Shown here: positions 7,782 through 15,711 of the stretch, one piece after another
How positions within the stretch are numbered: position 1 is the stretch's first letter
Layout of the letters: each line of letters opens with the position of its first letter
Source: Campylobacterales bacterium
Lineage (GTDB): Bacteria; Campylobacterota; Campylobacteria; Campylobacterales; Hydrogenimonadaceae
NCBI GenBank assembly: GCA_026986055.1
Contig: JALSPH010000281.1
Location: 1-21,975 of the forward strand
Length of the DNA stretch: 21,975 bases
Reading direction: 5' to 3'
Translations under genes and position numbers: made by a program
The notes under the pieces: model-generated
What the model was told of the DNA's origin: nothing
What the model saw: the letters and a program-made list of their open reading frames with translations, nothing else
The model's database searches: none

Positions 7782-8289
7782 TTCTATTTTCTAAAATATT
7801 CAATATTTCCTTGAAACGTAAAATTTCTCTACCATTATACCTTTTCATAAAACGTTCGGCACGCTCTTTATCCGCAAAAGGTATAAACTCCGACCCTTTC
7901 GGACCTTTGACGTCGCTTCCTACAACGAACCAGGTTTTGTGCGAGGCGATCGGTTTCCCGTTCTCAAAGTCTCTGAATACGATCTTTTTGATATGCATTC
8001 TTATATTTGGATAATCACCCCACTTTTCAGGGTCGAAATAGAACTTCAAAAACTCTTTTACGCCGTCGAAAGCCAGATGCTTCATTCTGCCACTCTTTTC
8101 GTAGTATAGCATCACTACCCATTTTTGATGCCTGAAGATATAGTCACCGCATACCGGGCACCTATCCATAGAGCGCATATCGACTCCGATATTGCCGGAA
8201 TCTCCATTTTTTTCAGCTACGCCATAGGCAGAGGCAGAGGCAAGAAGAGAGATATTCAGCAACACAATCAAAATAGCAATCGCCCTCAA
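7771..8289 (-). CDS. NosL-like protein with a CPVC motif (second paralogue)
   Basis: A 172-residue exported protein related to NosL. It has a Sec-type signal peptide (about 1-20, ending ASA) and is not a lipoprotein. A putative metal- or thiol-site MDRCPVCGDYI (C44, C47) takes the place of the NosL MCERCKM. The family-like C-terminal half HKTWFVVGSDVKGPKGSEFIPFADKERAERFMKRYNG closely parallels the RAWYSTGDITPMGFGFTAFANKEDA part of NosL in this locus. The start is TTG at 8289, preceded by GAGAGGAT; no better start was seen. It lies 12 bp downstream of the third NosL-like gene and overlaps the small unknown gene. A periplasmic copper- or metal-handling role for NosZ maturation is inferred from family and context. 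Confidence 0.8.
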   Translation of the reverse strand: MRAIAILIVLLNISLLASASAYGVAEKNGDSGNIGVDMRSMDRCPVCGDYIFRHQKWVVMLYYEKSGRMKHLAFDGVKEFLKFYFDPEKWGDYPNIRMHIKKIVFRDFENGKPIASHKTWFVVGSDVKGPKGSEFIPFADKERAERFMKRYNGREILRFKEILNILENRNGV

Positions 8290-8301
8290 ACAGATCCTCT
8301 C

Positions 8302-8772
8302 TTACATATCGAGGTAGCGGACAAGTCCGGCAGATAGTTTTTCAAAAGGCATTATTCGCGTACCCCCGTAACGCTTCACGAAGAGCTCGGCACGGGTTTT
8401 GGAAGCAAAAGGTATCAAGTCGTCACCATGGGGACCTACAAGTCTGCTTCCAAATACATACCACGCTTTTTTAGCATCTACCCTTTTACCGCTCAAATAA
8501 TCTTTCACATATATTTTGTCGATCTCTTCACTGCCTTTCACTCCATATTCGGGATATCTGTATGGTGCAAAAAAGAAGTGCATCATAGCTTTGACACTGC
8601 AAAACCGTATCTTTTTTCCATTTTTCAAGACCATTTTAGTAGCAAACTTCGGGTAGTCGTCAACTTTTAGTTGATAGACAGGGTCAAGCAGGTTCGGCTT
8701 GTTCCCCCAACTACTCTCCGAAGCAGGCAGTGCTGCAAAGAGAAGTAACGTTAATAGAACAGCTCTTAACAT
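8302..8772 (-). CDS. NosL-like protein lacking the N-terminal Cys motif (third paralogue)
   Basis: A 156-residue exported protein with a Sec signal peptide (about 1-18, LLFAALPAS). The C-terminal half KKAWYVFGSRLVGPHGDDLIPFASKTRAELFVKRYGGTRI is clearly the same domain as in its neighbour at 7771-8289. The N-terminal double-Cys motif is absent; the only Cys is in IRFCSVKAMMHFF (C58), at the place where NosL has FDDIGC. It may bind metal differently, act as a partner subunit of the neighbouring paralogue, or bind heme or copper through C58 and nearby Met residues; none of this is shown. The start at ATG 8772 follows AAAGGAGAGAG; the in-frame TTG directly upstream is not preferred. It is 13 bp after nosY. 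Confidence 0.78.
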   Translation of the reverse strand: MLRAVLLTLLLFAALPASESSWGNKPNLLDPVYQLKVDDYPKFATKMVLKNGKKIRFCSVKAMMHFFFAPYRYPEYGVKGSEEIDKIYVKDYLSGKRVDAKKAWYVFGSRLVGPHGDDLIPFASKTRAELFVKRYGGTRIMPFEKLSAGLVRYLDM

Positions 8773-8785
8773 CAAACTCTCTCCT

Positions 8786-9613
8786 TTAAAGAATATCTCT
8801 TTTTTTGAATACCGCGTATCCCAAAAGAGCGAATATCACACCGAGCAATATCGGATAAACGACTGCATAGATCATCAAAAAAGTGTGACCGAGCGAATCG
8901 AGAAGATAGTATGCAACCGGCCCGATCACCGTAAGTTCCGGGTCAAAAAGAGCGATAGCGCCTATTCTGAAGGCTTCCAGGGGGTTTAGCATCGCTACGG
9001 TAAGTATAACCTCGTCCGATACCCTGTTTTGCATCATAAGCCCGATAAGCGCCACATCTATGAAAGCAAGAAGCACTATCCAGACGGTAAATGAGAGTCC
9101 AAGGGCGATGTCGTGGGACTTCACCATCGTGGAAATTAAAAAGGCTATACCCAAAAATACGGCACAAATAGAAAATATTAGCGCCGAATAGAGGAAAATC
9201 ATAGCCCACGGCATCTGACCGCCTTTGAAAAGCCCCCATGCAACTCCGACAAAGAGTGCTACGATAACAGGAAAAAATACGGTAACGAAACGTCCCAGAA
9301 GTTTTCCCCAGTAGTATTCGCTCAAAGAGATGGGAAAGGAGAGCATATACTCAAGAACGTTGCTCTCCCTGTCGCTCGAGATCGACTTGACGGTGGTTAT
9401 GAGGATGAAGATAGGCAGTATGATTATCGTAACCTGTATGAAAACCAGAAGCAGCCTGCTTAAGCCGGTAAAACCCATAACTACCGAGTCGGTTATGCCG
9501 CTTATGAAAAAGAGGCCCATCAGACCGCCGAAGACAAAAGCGTATACATAGAACCATCGTGCACGCAGACTCTCTTTTATATCGAGATATGCTACCAGTG
9601 AGAGGTTTTTCAT
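8786..9613 (-). CDS. nosY: NosY, ABC transporter permease for NosZ maturation
   Basis: A 275-residue inner-membrane protein with six hydrophobic segments (about 20-42, 50-78, 108-130, 137-162, 170-195 and 238-268). Its ABC-2-type layout includes VKSISSDRESNVLEYMLSFP between segments two and three. It partners with the ATPase NosF and periplasmic NosD in the NosDFY complex needed to assemble the CuZ [4Cu:2S] centre of N2O reductase. It starts on the base next to the nosL stop (no gap), with a GGGGAAG ribosome binding site inside nosL. The locus order is F-L-Y here. Confidence 0.92.
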   Translation of the reverse strand: MKNLSLVAYLDIKESLRARWFYVYAFVFGGLMGLFFISGITDSVVMGFTGLSRLLLVFIQVTIIILPIFILITTVKSISSDRESNVLEYMLSFPISLSEYYWGKLLGRFVTVFFPVIVALFVGVAWGLFKGGQMPWAMIFLYSALIFSICAVFLGIAFLISTMVKSHDIALGLSFTVWIVLLAFIDVALIGLMMQNRVSDEVILTVAMLNPLEAFRIGAIALFDPELTVIGPVAYYLLDSLGHTFLMIYAVVYPILLGVIFALLGYAVFKKRDIL

Positions 9614-10066
9614 CTATCTTCCCCGGCTCAAAATTCGTCTTTCAACCTCTTTGAAGTCTATGACCTCTTTTTTGCCTGCATCCTCTTTGTTGGCAAATGC
9701 CGTAAAACCAAAACCCATAGGAGTAATATCACCGGTCGAATACCATGCTCTCCTTGCATCGATCCATTTACCGGTTTTACCATCTTTTACCCAAATGACG
9801 GCTTTGTCACCCCAGTCGATATTCTCCTCTTTGAACCACAGAACGGCACACCCAATATCGTCGAACTTGTAGTGCTTATGAGTTTTCGGCTCAACAACCT
9901 GAACGGCATAGTTTCTGTCGCTCACCGCCATTTTGCACCGCTCGCACATATCACGATCCCAGTGCATCTTCTCAGGTGACGTCATATCCTTTTTTTCACA
10001 GCCGCTGAAACCGGAAACGAAGGCCAAAGCCACAAAGGCCATTACTAGAACTTTAAACTTTTTCAT
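9614..10066 (-). CDS. nosL: NosL, lipoprotein copper chaperone
   Basis: A 150-residue periplasmic lipoprotein: lipobox FSGC with Cys23 as acylation site, then the conserved MCERCKM metal motif (M40, C41, C44, M46), then the AVQVVEPKTHKHYKFDDIGC and RRAWYSTGDITPMGFGFTAFANKEDA segments typical of NosL. Family knowledge: NosL binds Cu(I) and passes it to NosD / apo-NosZ. The start at ATG 10066 is chosen because AAAGGTGG lies 6 nt before it; the TTG at 10072 would touch the ribosome binding site. It overlaps the end of nosF by 14 bp and abuts nosY, so the three are surely co-translated. Confidence 0.93.
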   Translation of the reverse strand: MKKFKVLVMAFVALAFVSGFSGCEKKDMTSPEKMHWDRDMCERCKMAVSDRNYAVQVVEPKTHKHYKFDDIGCAVLWFKEENIDWGDKAVIWVKDGKTGKWIDARRAWYSTGDITPMGFGFTAFANKEDAGKKEVIDFKEVERRILSRGR

Positions 10067-10697
10067 CTTCAACCACCTTTCCTAAATCCATATATATTTT
10101 TCGATTTACCAGCCCCTCAACCTCTTCAAGGCGATGGGTTATAAATATCGACGAGTGCTCATATTCGAGCGAGTTGAGCAGAGTGTAAAAGTGCTCTCTC
10201 GCTTTTGGATCGAGATTTGCCGTTGGCTCGTCAAAAACCAGAAGTCTGCTCCGTCTTGCAAGAGCTATCGCTATGAGGAGTTTCTGCTTCATCCCCCCGG
10301 ATAGTTTGAAAAAAGGTTTCTCTTTATGCCTTTTCAAATCGAGCTCCATAGCATCTGCTTGCGAAATGACGTCACTCTTTTTCGTACCGGTACTTCTCTC
10401 CACGAATGTCAAAAGTTCCGAAACGCTCAATTTCACCGGAGGCGGGAGTTGAGGAATGAAAGCTATCTTTTTAAGTACCTCTACCCTCTCTTTTGTCGGG
10501 TCGTAACTCTCTACACGAATAGAGCCGCCATCGAGGTGGTAAAATCCCAAAATGGCACGGACAAGAGTCGTTTTCCCCGCACCGTTGGGACCCATCATTG
10601 CGATCTTTTCACCAAGCTCTATATCGAGAGTGACGCTGTCGAGCACTTTGGCCCCCATGAACTTTTTCGTCACGCCTCTTGCTTCGACTATCTTCAC
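10053..10697 (-). CDS. nosF: NosF, ABC transporter ATPase for NosZ maturation
   Basis: A 214-residue cytoplasmic ATPase. Walker A GPNGAGKT (36-43), Q-loop IPQLPPP, ABC signature LSGGMKQK (132-139), Walker B RLLVFDEPTANLD, and the H-loop His in FITHR (188) are all intact, so it should hydrolyse ATP. It is shorter than the roughly 300-residue NosF of classical denitrifiers, lacking most of the C-terminal extension. It powers NosDFY in CuZ assembly. The start is GTG at 10697 with AAGGAAGAG before it. It lies 9 bp after nosH and overlaps nosL. Confidence 0.93.
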   Translation of the reverse strand: MKIVEARGVTKKFMGAKVLDSVTLDIELGEKIAMMGPNGAGKTTLVRAILGFYHLDGGSIRVESYDPTKERVEVLKKIAFIPQLPPPVKLSVSELLTFVERSTGTKKSDVISQADAMELDLKRHKEKPFFKLSGGMKQKLLIAIALARRSRLLVFDEPTANLDPKAREHFYTLLNSLEYEHSSIFITHRLEEVEGLVNRKIYMDLGKVVEDEKV

Positions 10698-10706
10698 ATC
10701 TCTTCC

Positions 10707-11618
10707 TTAAACCAAATCTTTTAGTCTGAACGTATAATTATACGCATCGGTGTGGCAAACATCAAAGCATCTTGCACACAGTGTACAGTCTCCATTGACG
10801 ACAATCTGTTTAGATATACCCTTCTCTTTACGATCTTTGTCATATTTAGGCTTGGTAAACTCGATAACATGGTTTTCAAAACATGCATCCAAACATGCTC
10901 CGCAGTGGTCGCACTTGTCCATGTCCCACTGCACCTTCGTGGCACTCACCCAGCCTAAAACGTTGTATGTCGTTCCTACAGGGCAGATATATTTACACCA
11001 CATTCTGCGCGAATAGAAAATTTCGAAAAGCAAAATCACCAGCACCCATACGATAGCGAGGCTCCATCCATACGTTATGAAGCGGCTAATTATGCCTATT
11101 GGGTTGATGACTTCAAATACAAGATAACCGTTTACGAAAGTGGCAAGCACGATAACGGCCCAGAAGGCGAAACGAATATTCGGATTCCAATTTCGCTCTT
11201 TTATGATCTTTTTGCTTACCAGCTTTTGATGAATATGTTCACCGATTTCGCTTATGACGCCATATGGGCACGCCCATGCGCAAAAACTCTTTCCCCCTAC
11301 CAACAGATAAAAAACGGCGATCGTAACGGAGCCTATTATCATATTTGTATGCAATTTGTGTGTCGCTACGAAAGTCTCTATGACTGTAAAGAGATCTATC
11401 AGGTGAAATCCAAGCAGCCTTGATCCGTTCATCGTTCCTTCCAAAAGCTGAACATCGACATGGTAGGAGATATAGAAGGCGATGTTGATGAGTATCACGC
11501 TCAACCATCTGTAAAAACGCCATGTCGGCCGAATACCGCCACTCTTGCTTATATAATAGAAGGTCGAAAGAAATGGGGCCCGGATGATCTCACGTATACT
11601 GCTATTGTATCTATCCAT
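10707..11618 (-). CDS. nosH: NosH, NapH-like membrane iron-sulfur quinol dehydrogenase subunit
   Basis: A 303-residue membrane protein with four hydrophobic segments (about 38-55, 88-108, 148-170 and 182-202). Two CxxxCP motifs, CAWACP (113-117) and CKYICP (208-212), are the NapH signature near the cytoplasmic face. The C-terminus carries two 4Fe-4S binding sequences: CDHCGACLDAC (236-246) and CTLCARCFDVC (278-288), each ending in Cys without the usual Pro. With NosG it is thought to oxidise menaquinol and feed electrons to the NosC cytochromes and NosZ. An AAAGGATAGAGA ribosome binding site precedes the ATG. It is 26 bp after nosC2. Confidence 0.92.
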   Translation of the reverse strand: MDRYNSSIREIIRAPFLSTFYYISKSGGIRPTWRFYRWLSVILINIAFYISYHVDVQLLEGTMNGSRLLGFHLIDLFTVIETFVATHKLHTNMIIGSVTIAVFYLLVGGKSFCAWACPYGVISEIGEHIHQKLVSKKIIKERNWNPNIRFAFWAVIVLATFVNGYLVFEVINPIGIISRFITYGWSLAIVWVLVILLFEIFYSRRMWCKYICPVGTTYNVLGWVSATKVQWDMDKCDHCGACLDACFENHVIEFTKPKYDKDRKEKGISKQIVVNGDCTLCARCFDVCHTDAYNYTFRLKDLV

Positions 11619-11644
11619 TCTCTATCCTTTTGGATGCACTCCTT

Positions 11645-12163
11645 TCACTTTCCGGCAGCATCCAGTTTCTCTTTGAATGTTCCTATCTCTTTGCTCAAAG
11701 CTTTAAGGTCTTCATCCGACATCTTTGAAAGGAGTCCGTACATAACGTAATTTTTGCGCTTACCCGATTTGAAACTGATTAACGCATCGTATACCTCAGT
11801 TTCACTCTTGCCGATCAGGCGGGGGCCGATTATGCCTTCTCCGTTGACGCCATGACATGAGGAGCACTTCTGTTTATACAGAGGGCTGACTTTGAATGCC
11901 ATGGCACTTCCTGCTCTCTCCTTGAGCGTTTTTAGCTTCCTGGCAACCTCATCTTCAGCCTCTTTTTCCGATTTCAGAGCCTCCTTCCTTTCTCTCTCTT
12001 GGGAGATCTCCGGAGTTGTTACCTGTAGAGGGACCTCTTTCGTCTTCTCTATAATCTCACGAATCTGCTTGAAACGCTCCGCTTTTTTGTCCAACTCCAT
12101 CATGAAAACGACTGCCCATATGGCAAGGAGGGTTGCAATTGCGGCGATAATATGTCTTATCAT
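11645..12163 (-). CDS. nosC2: NosC2, membrane-anchored monoheme cytochrome c
   Basis: A 172-residue cytochrome c. The N-terminal hydrophobic segment (about 5-22) has no cleavage site that I would trust and probably stays as an anchor. A charged, coiled-coil-like spacer (about 24-85) follows. The heme site is CSSCH (100-104) in KQKCSSCHGVNGEGIIGPRLIG, with a probable axial Met in NYVMYGLLSKMSDEDL. It is periplasmic and would carry electrons between NosG/NosH and NosZ. It overlaps nosC1 by an ATGA and shares with it the local pattern GxxGPxLxGKxxxxxYxxLxxFKSGxxKN, so the pair probably arose by duplication. Confidence 0.92.
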   Translation of the reverse strand: MIRHIIAAIATLLAIWAVVFMMELDKKAERFKQIREIIEKTKEVPLQVTTPEISQERERKEALKSEKEAEDEVARKLKTLKERAGSAMAFKVSPLYKQKCSSCHGVNGEGIIGPRLIGKSETEVYDALISFKSGKRKNYVMYGLLSKMSDEDLKALSKEIGTFKEKLDAAGK

Positions 12164-12723
12164 TGTTGTCCTTTTCTGAGTTTCTGAATCTGTTGGTTGA
12201 ATTCGGCAATCTCGTTCGATATGCTTTTAAGTTTGGCATCGTCCATTCTTTCCACCAGCTCTTTCATTAGAACATTCTTCTTCTCTCCAGATTTAAAAGC
12301 GAGAAGACGTTTGTATATAAAATCTCCATCCTTCCCCAAAAGCGACGGACCAATAACACCATTTGCATAATCATCGTGACAGGGAGAGCACCTCACTACG
12401 AAATCTCGGCTCAACTTCTTTATCATCATAGTGACCATCACATGCTCATAGGGAGAACGAATATTCAAATAGGCATCTATCGTCGTACGATGCTTCGCTT
12501 CCGGTGCCTCTTTTTGCTTCTCTTTGTTATATGTATAGTAGAACTCGCCGCTATTCTCTTTGGAGGAGCTTTCTGTACTCTCTACCTTCACTGCACCCGG
12601 CGTCACCTTGATCTCTCCTGCCGGCACCTTTTCGGTTTCACTCTTTTTATCTTGCTTCTCTCCGCATCCTGTCAATACTGCCACAACCGATCCGACAAGA
12701 ACTATCATCATAATTTTACGCAT
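12160..12723 (-). CDS. nosC1: NosC1, monoheme cytochrome c lipoprotein
   Basis: A 187-residue cytochrome c with a lipoprotein signal peptide (lipobox LTGC, Cys20). A low-complexity Ser/Glu/Lys spacer (about 23-75) precedes the heme domain. The heme site is CSPCH (112-116), followed by DDYANGVIGPSLLGKDGDFIYKRLLAFKSGEKKN and a likely axial Met in NVLMKELVERM. The start at ATG 12723 is strongly supported by AAGGAGGGGAG just upstream; an ATG at 12756 adds 11 unlikely residues. It overlaps the end of nosG by 8 bp and the start of nosC2 by 4 bp. Outer- or inner-leaflet periplasmic electron carrier of the nos chain. Confidence 0.92.
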   Translation of the reverse strand: MRKIMMIVLVGSVVAVLTGCGEKQDKKSETEKVPAGEIKVTPGAVKVESTESSSKENSGEFYYTYNKEKQKEAPEAKHRTTIDAYLNIRSPYEHVMVTMMIKKLSRDFVVRCSPCHDDYANGVIGPSLLGKDGDFIYKRLLAFKSGEKKNVLMKELVERMDDAKLKSISNEIAEFNQQIQKLRKGQQ

Positions 12724-13519
12724 CGATCTCCCCTCCTTTTTTATATATATCTGCATAACTCTTGCGCGGCACTATCTTTATGACGTCGACCGGGCAGAGC
12801 TCCACACACGCACCACATCCATTGCAAGCCTCTCTTATTTCAGGAAGCATTCCTCCGCCCTTGGCCGCCACCATACCTATGGCCATAGTATTGTCGGGGT
12901 GGAATGGGCACATATCGGCACAGATGGTACACGACTCTTCGCCCCTATGTTTTTCCAGTTTGATCAAAAGCTCTTTTTGAAGCCGAACCTTTTCAGAATC
13001 GCTATCTTTCAAAACCACCTTTTTGTTTCGACGCTCTTGCGGTGAAAGAACTTTCGTATGGTCATATATTCTCTCTATTCCGCTGTCGGGAACCGGCTTG
13101 CCGATCTTGGCCAAACACCCTTGCGGGTCATGTACGACCGCTATTCCCATATGTACATACTCGATACTGTCGTGCTCATGATCGAGCGCTCCGCTCGGAC
13201 ATGCAAGTATGCAGGGAAATGCCTCACACAGATAGCATCCTCTCTCCCTTGGCTCAATGTATGCCATGCCGACTCCGGCTTTGCCGTCTATATCCTCAAG
13301 AAGAATAGAGTCGTAAGGGCACACCTGCAGACACTGTCCGCACTTTATGCAAAGCCCCAGAAACTCGTTCTCCTCTACAGCTCCGGGAGGCCTTAGGCGA
13401 AGCTCCTTCGGCTTCAAATAGGGCCCACCCAAAATTCCGGCAGCAGCGGCGATGCCAAGAGCACCGAGCCCTGACATCTGCTGAATGAATTTTCTCCGCT
13501 TTTTCTCTTCAGGTTTCAT
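12716..13519 (-). CDS. nosG: NosG, NapG-like periplasmic ferredoxin with four 4Fe-4S sites
   Basis: A 267-residue exported Fe-S protein. The N-terminus KKRRKFIQQ followed by a hydrophobic stretch is a twin-arginine (Tat) signal, consistent with export in folded form with clusters bound. Four cluster motifs are seen: CIKCGQCLQVCP (57-68), CYLCEAFPCILACP (95-108), CTICADMCPFHPD (197-209) and CNGCGACVELCP (232-243). It works with NosH as a quinol-oxidising module like NapGH. The start is coupled to the nosD stop (ATGA, 13516-13519), with AAGGGG upstream. Its last codons overlap the nosC1 start. Confidence 0.93.
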   Translation of the reverse strand: MKPEEKKRRKFIQQMSGLGALGIAAAAGILGGPYLKPKELRLRPPGAVEENEFLGLCIKCGQCLQVCPYDSILLEDIDGKAGVGMAYIEPRERGCYLCEAFPCILACPSGALDHEHDSIEYVHMGIAVVHDPQGCLAKIGKPVPDSGIERIYDHTKVLSPQERRNKKVVLKDSDSEKVRLQKELLIKLEKHRGEESCTICADMCPFHPDNTMAIGMVAAKGGGMLPEIREACNGCGACVELCPVDVIKIVPRKSYADIYKKGGEIDA

Positions 13520-14757
13520 TGAACGACCCCTTTTTCCAAATCTTTTTCGAACATCACAGGATGAGCGTCCGTAAGAAGCTTAACAGGCTCCGAAATGGGA
13601 GCCAACTTGGCAAGAAAGTTCATTATTGTAATTACCGGAGATGCATAGAAGAACTTTACGTTTGGGTTCAGCAGCCACATTCTGTCGGCATAGTAAAAAA
13701 GTGTATATGGAGTATCACCTATGCCGTCTTTGTCTCTGTCAAATCCCTGGTAGTCATCCCAAAAGTTTCCATCCCAAAAGTTCTGGGAGGAGTGGTGAAG
13801 AGACTCGTCGTCATCGACTACATTTTCTATATTTCCTTTGAAAATATTGCCTACGATATTGTTGGCTATACTAAGAGAGTGGAAGTGTATCCCCTCTGCA
13901 TTGTATATTATTCGGTTTCCCGATATTGTATTGTTCCTGTCCGGCTGATAGGGGGATCTGTCTATATAGAGTCCCCTTGCACAATATATGACCGTATTGT
14001 CTCTAAGCTCAAAGTTACTCGAATCTTTCAGCCCTATACCGAGGCCGGTAGTTCCAAGCGAGTTTTTGACTACATTTCCTATCGCAACGGTGTCGCGGGA
14101 GTACATGAAAAAGATTCCGACCGAGTTGTGCTCGTAAGTGTTGTAGAGAACCTCGTTTCTGCCTGCGTACATGAAGTGTAGAGAGTAGCGGCTATACTCT
14201 CCGAAGTTGTGAGATATCACATTTCCATGAGAGTACCAGACGACTACGTCTCTGGAGTGGGTTACGTGGTTGTAACTGATGTTGTTGTCGGTACAGTACC
14301 ACAATCTGATAGCATCCCCTCTCAACCCAAGAGTGTAAGGCTTCGAGCGTATCCAGTTATGGACGATTTTTGAACTTTTGACCTGCTCCATATCTATGCC
14401 AAAAAGGGCATCGTCTATCTTGCAGTTGTCGACCGTTACGTGTTCGGCATCTTTTATGGATATTCCGGCGTCGATGCTTTGATGCTCGCTTCCGCTACCT
14501 ACGATCGTCAGGTTTTTAAGAGTGACGTATGAACTTCTTATCTTTACGACAGTCCCGTTACCGTCTCCCACTATAACGGCGCTTTTGTCTACACCATCTA
14601 TTATCAGAGGTTTGTCTATGACGATATTGCCCCTGTACTCCCCTGACGGAAGCTCCAACCTCGAACCGGGCTCTGCACTCTCGATAGCTTTTTGCAACAG
14701 ATTCGCAGATAGTGAGCAAAAAAGGAGCGAGAGCAAAAACCAGGTTCTAAGCACCAT
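13516..14757 (-). CDS. nosD: NosD, periplasmic beta-helix copper-insertion protein
   Basis: A 413-residue exported protein. The signal peptide is VLRTWFLLSLLFCSLSA. The mature part is a right-handed beta-helix of CASH/NosD repeats: successive Asn- and Val-rich turns such as NNISYNHV, NVISHNF, NEVLYNTYEHNSVGIFF and NNTISGNRIIYN run from about 60 to 330, then QNFWDGNFWDDYQGFDRDKDGIGDTPY, the conserved NosD C-terminal signature. It joins NosF/NosY in CuZ assembly and accepts copper from NosL. The ribosome binding site is GAGGAGGAT. It begins 9 bp after nosB and overlaps nosG by 4 bp. Confidence 0.94.
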   Translation of the reverse strand: MVLRTWFLLSLLFCSLSANLLQKAIESAEPGSRLELPSGEYRGNIVIDKPLIIDGVDKSAVIVGDGNGTVVKIRSSYVTLKNLTIVGSGSEHQSIDAGISIKDAEHVTVDNCKIDDALFGIDMEQVKSSKIVHNWIRSKPYTLGLRGDAIRLWYCTDNNISYNHVTHSRDVVVWYSHGNVISHNFGEYSRYSLHFMYAGRNEVLYNTYEHNSVGIFFMYSRDTVAIGNVVKNSLGTTGLGIGLKDSSNFELRDNTVIYCARGLYIDRSPYQPDRNNTISGNRIIYNAEGIHFHSLSIANNIVGNIFKGNIENVVDDDESLHHSSQNFWDGNFWDDYQGFDRDKDGIGDTPYTLFYYADRMWLLNPNVKFFYASPVITIMNFLAKLAPISEPVKLLTDAHPVMFEKDLEKGVVQ

Positions 14758-14766
14758 ATCCTCCTC

Positions 14767-15555
14767 TTACGCCTCTGATTTGGCCGCTTTGCGCGCTTTT
14801 CGTTTGGAGATGATGGCCAGCAGAGAGAAAAAAGAGATGGCCAGCAGAAGCCAAAATCCGGTAGTCGGATAGGAGTGGGTCGTAAACTGGGCCACTTTTC
14901 CATCTCCAAAAACGGTCGGCATAAAGGGTTTTATCTTGAAAGCTCCCCATGAGTGCATATGGTGTCCGAACCAGTAGAGCCAGTATGCGTAAAAACCCAG
15001 AAATATTACAGGCAAAAAGACCGGAATCAACATCAAAATATCGAGAATTTTCGAATCGTACAGAATGTAGTAGACCATCACGAGTGCCACGAAAACCAGA
15101 GCGTACGGCGCAAGAGCTCTAAGGTAAGGGGCACCTCTCTCCATCGGATCCATTCCTATATAGTGGTTTATCGTATTCATCTCATGTACATCGCCACTGA
15201 AACCATCGAAGTGGTAATAGACCGGAATACCTTCGGGAAATGTCTCTTTGGGGTAATTGGGCGCTTCAAGTGCGACATACCATATGGGGGCTGTCACTAC
15301 CGATAGTTCTGCATCCTCTTCTATCATCTTTTTCAGATCCCCAACCGCATCTTTAGGCGTGGAGTTGCTGACATATTGCCCTTTTTGGTAGTAGTTCCAG
15401 ACTTTGTAGGAGATTGCAGGTATCTCATCGGCTTTGCCGATTCTGGCCAGCTCCACCACATTGTGCGTAAGCACCGCGGGAATGACGAACCAGTAGAGTA
15501 GAATTCCCAGTGCAATCAAGGTAAAGATCCTCGATTTGACCAGTGAATTTTTCAT
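14767..15555 (-). CDS. nosB: NosB-like membrane protein of clade II nos clusters
   Basis: A 262-residue integral membrane protein. One N-terminal segment (about 12-30), a soluble periplasmic part with Pro-rich WYVALEAPNYPKETFPEGIP and VHEMNTINHYIGM, then segments at about 146-166, 170-195 and 232-250, ending in a Lys/Arg-rich tail. The paired NHYIGM and GHHMHSWGAF His/Met residues could bind copper or heme; this is inference. The place between nosZ and nosD matches W. succinogenes nosB, a gene of unknown biochemical role seen with Sec-exported clade II NosZ. AAAGGAAC precedes the ATG. It begins 191 bp after nosZ and is the first gene after the intergenic FNR-box promoter. Confidence 0.85.
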   Translation of the reverse strand: MKNSLVKSRIFTLIALGILLYWFVIPAVLTHNVVELARIGKADEIPAISYKVWNYYQKGQYVSNSTPKDAVGDLKKMIEEDAELSVVTAPIWYVALEAPNYPKETFPEGIPVYYHFDGFSGDVHEMNTINHYIGMDPMERGAPYLRALAPYALVFVALVMVYYILYDSKILDILMLIPVFLPVIFLGFYAYWLYWFGHHMHSWGAFKIKPFMPTVFGDGKVAQFTTHSYPTTGFWLLLAISFFSLLAIISKRKARKAAKSEA

Positions 15556-15585
15556 AAGTTGTTCCTTTCTTTCGGATATTGGAAG

Positions 15586-15591
15586 ATTATA
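15586..15591 (-). promoter_or_regulatory. Predicted -10 element for the nosB-onward transcript
   Basis: The minus strand reads TATAAT, a perfect -10 match, 31 to 36 bp upstream of the nosB ATG. It predicts a start near 15579 and a leader of about 24 nt that includes the AAAGGAAC ribosome binding site. There is no good TTGACA at the -35 distance, as expected where an activator bound near -42 replaces it. Confidence 0.6.
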
Positions 15592-15614
15592 CCTAAATTG
15601 CCTCTGAAAAAATT

Positions 15615-15628
15615 TTGATACCGATCAA
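15615..15628. promoter_or_regulatory. Perfect FNR/CRP-family box upstream of nosB
   Basis: TTGATACCGATCAA matches the FNR consensus TTGAT-N4-ATCAA at all ten specified positions. It is palindromic, so has no strand of its own. Its centre is about 42 bp upstream of the predicted start at about 15579, the class II activator position. A CRP/FNR-family regulator sensing oxygen or NO is the likely binder; which one cannot be told from the site. Confidence 0.7.
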
Positions 15629-15711
15629 TAATATATGTTGTATTTATAAATTTAATAACAATTTAAAATATTTTCAGGTGCAATTGAAGGTTTTTCCCCG
15701 ATGATTCAAGC

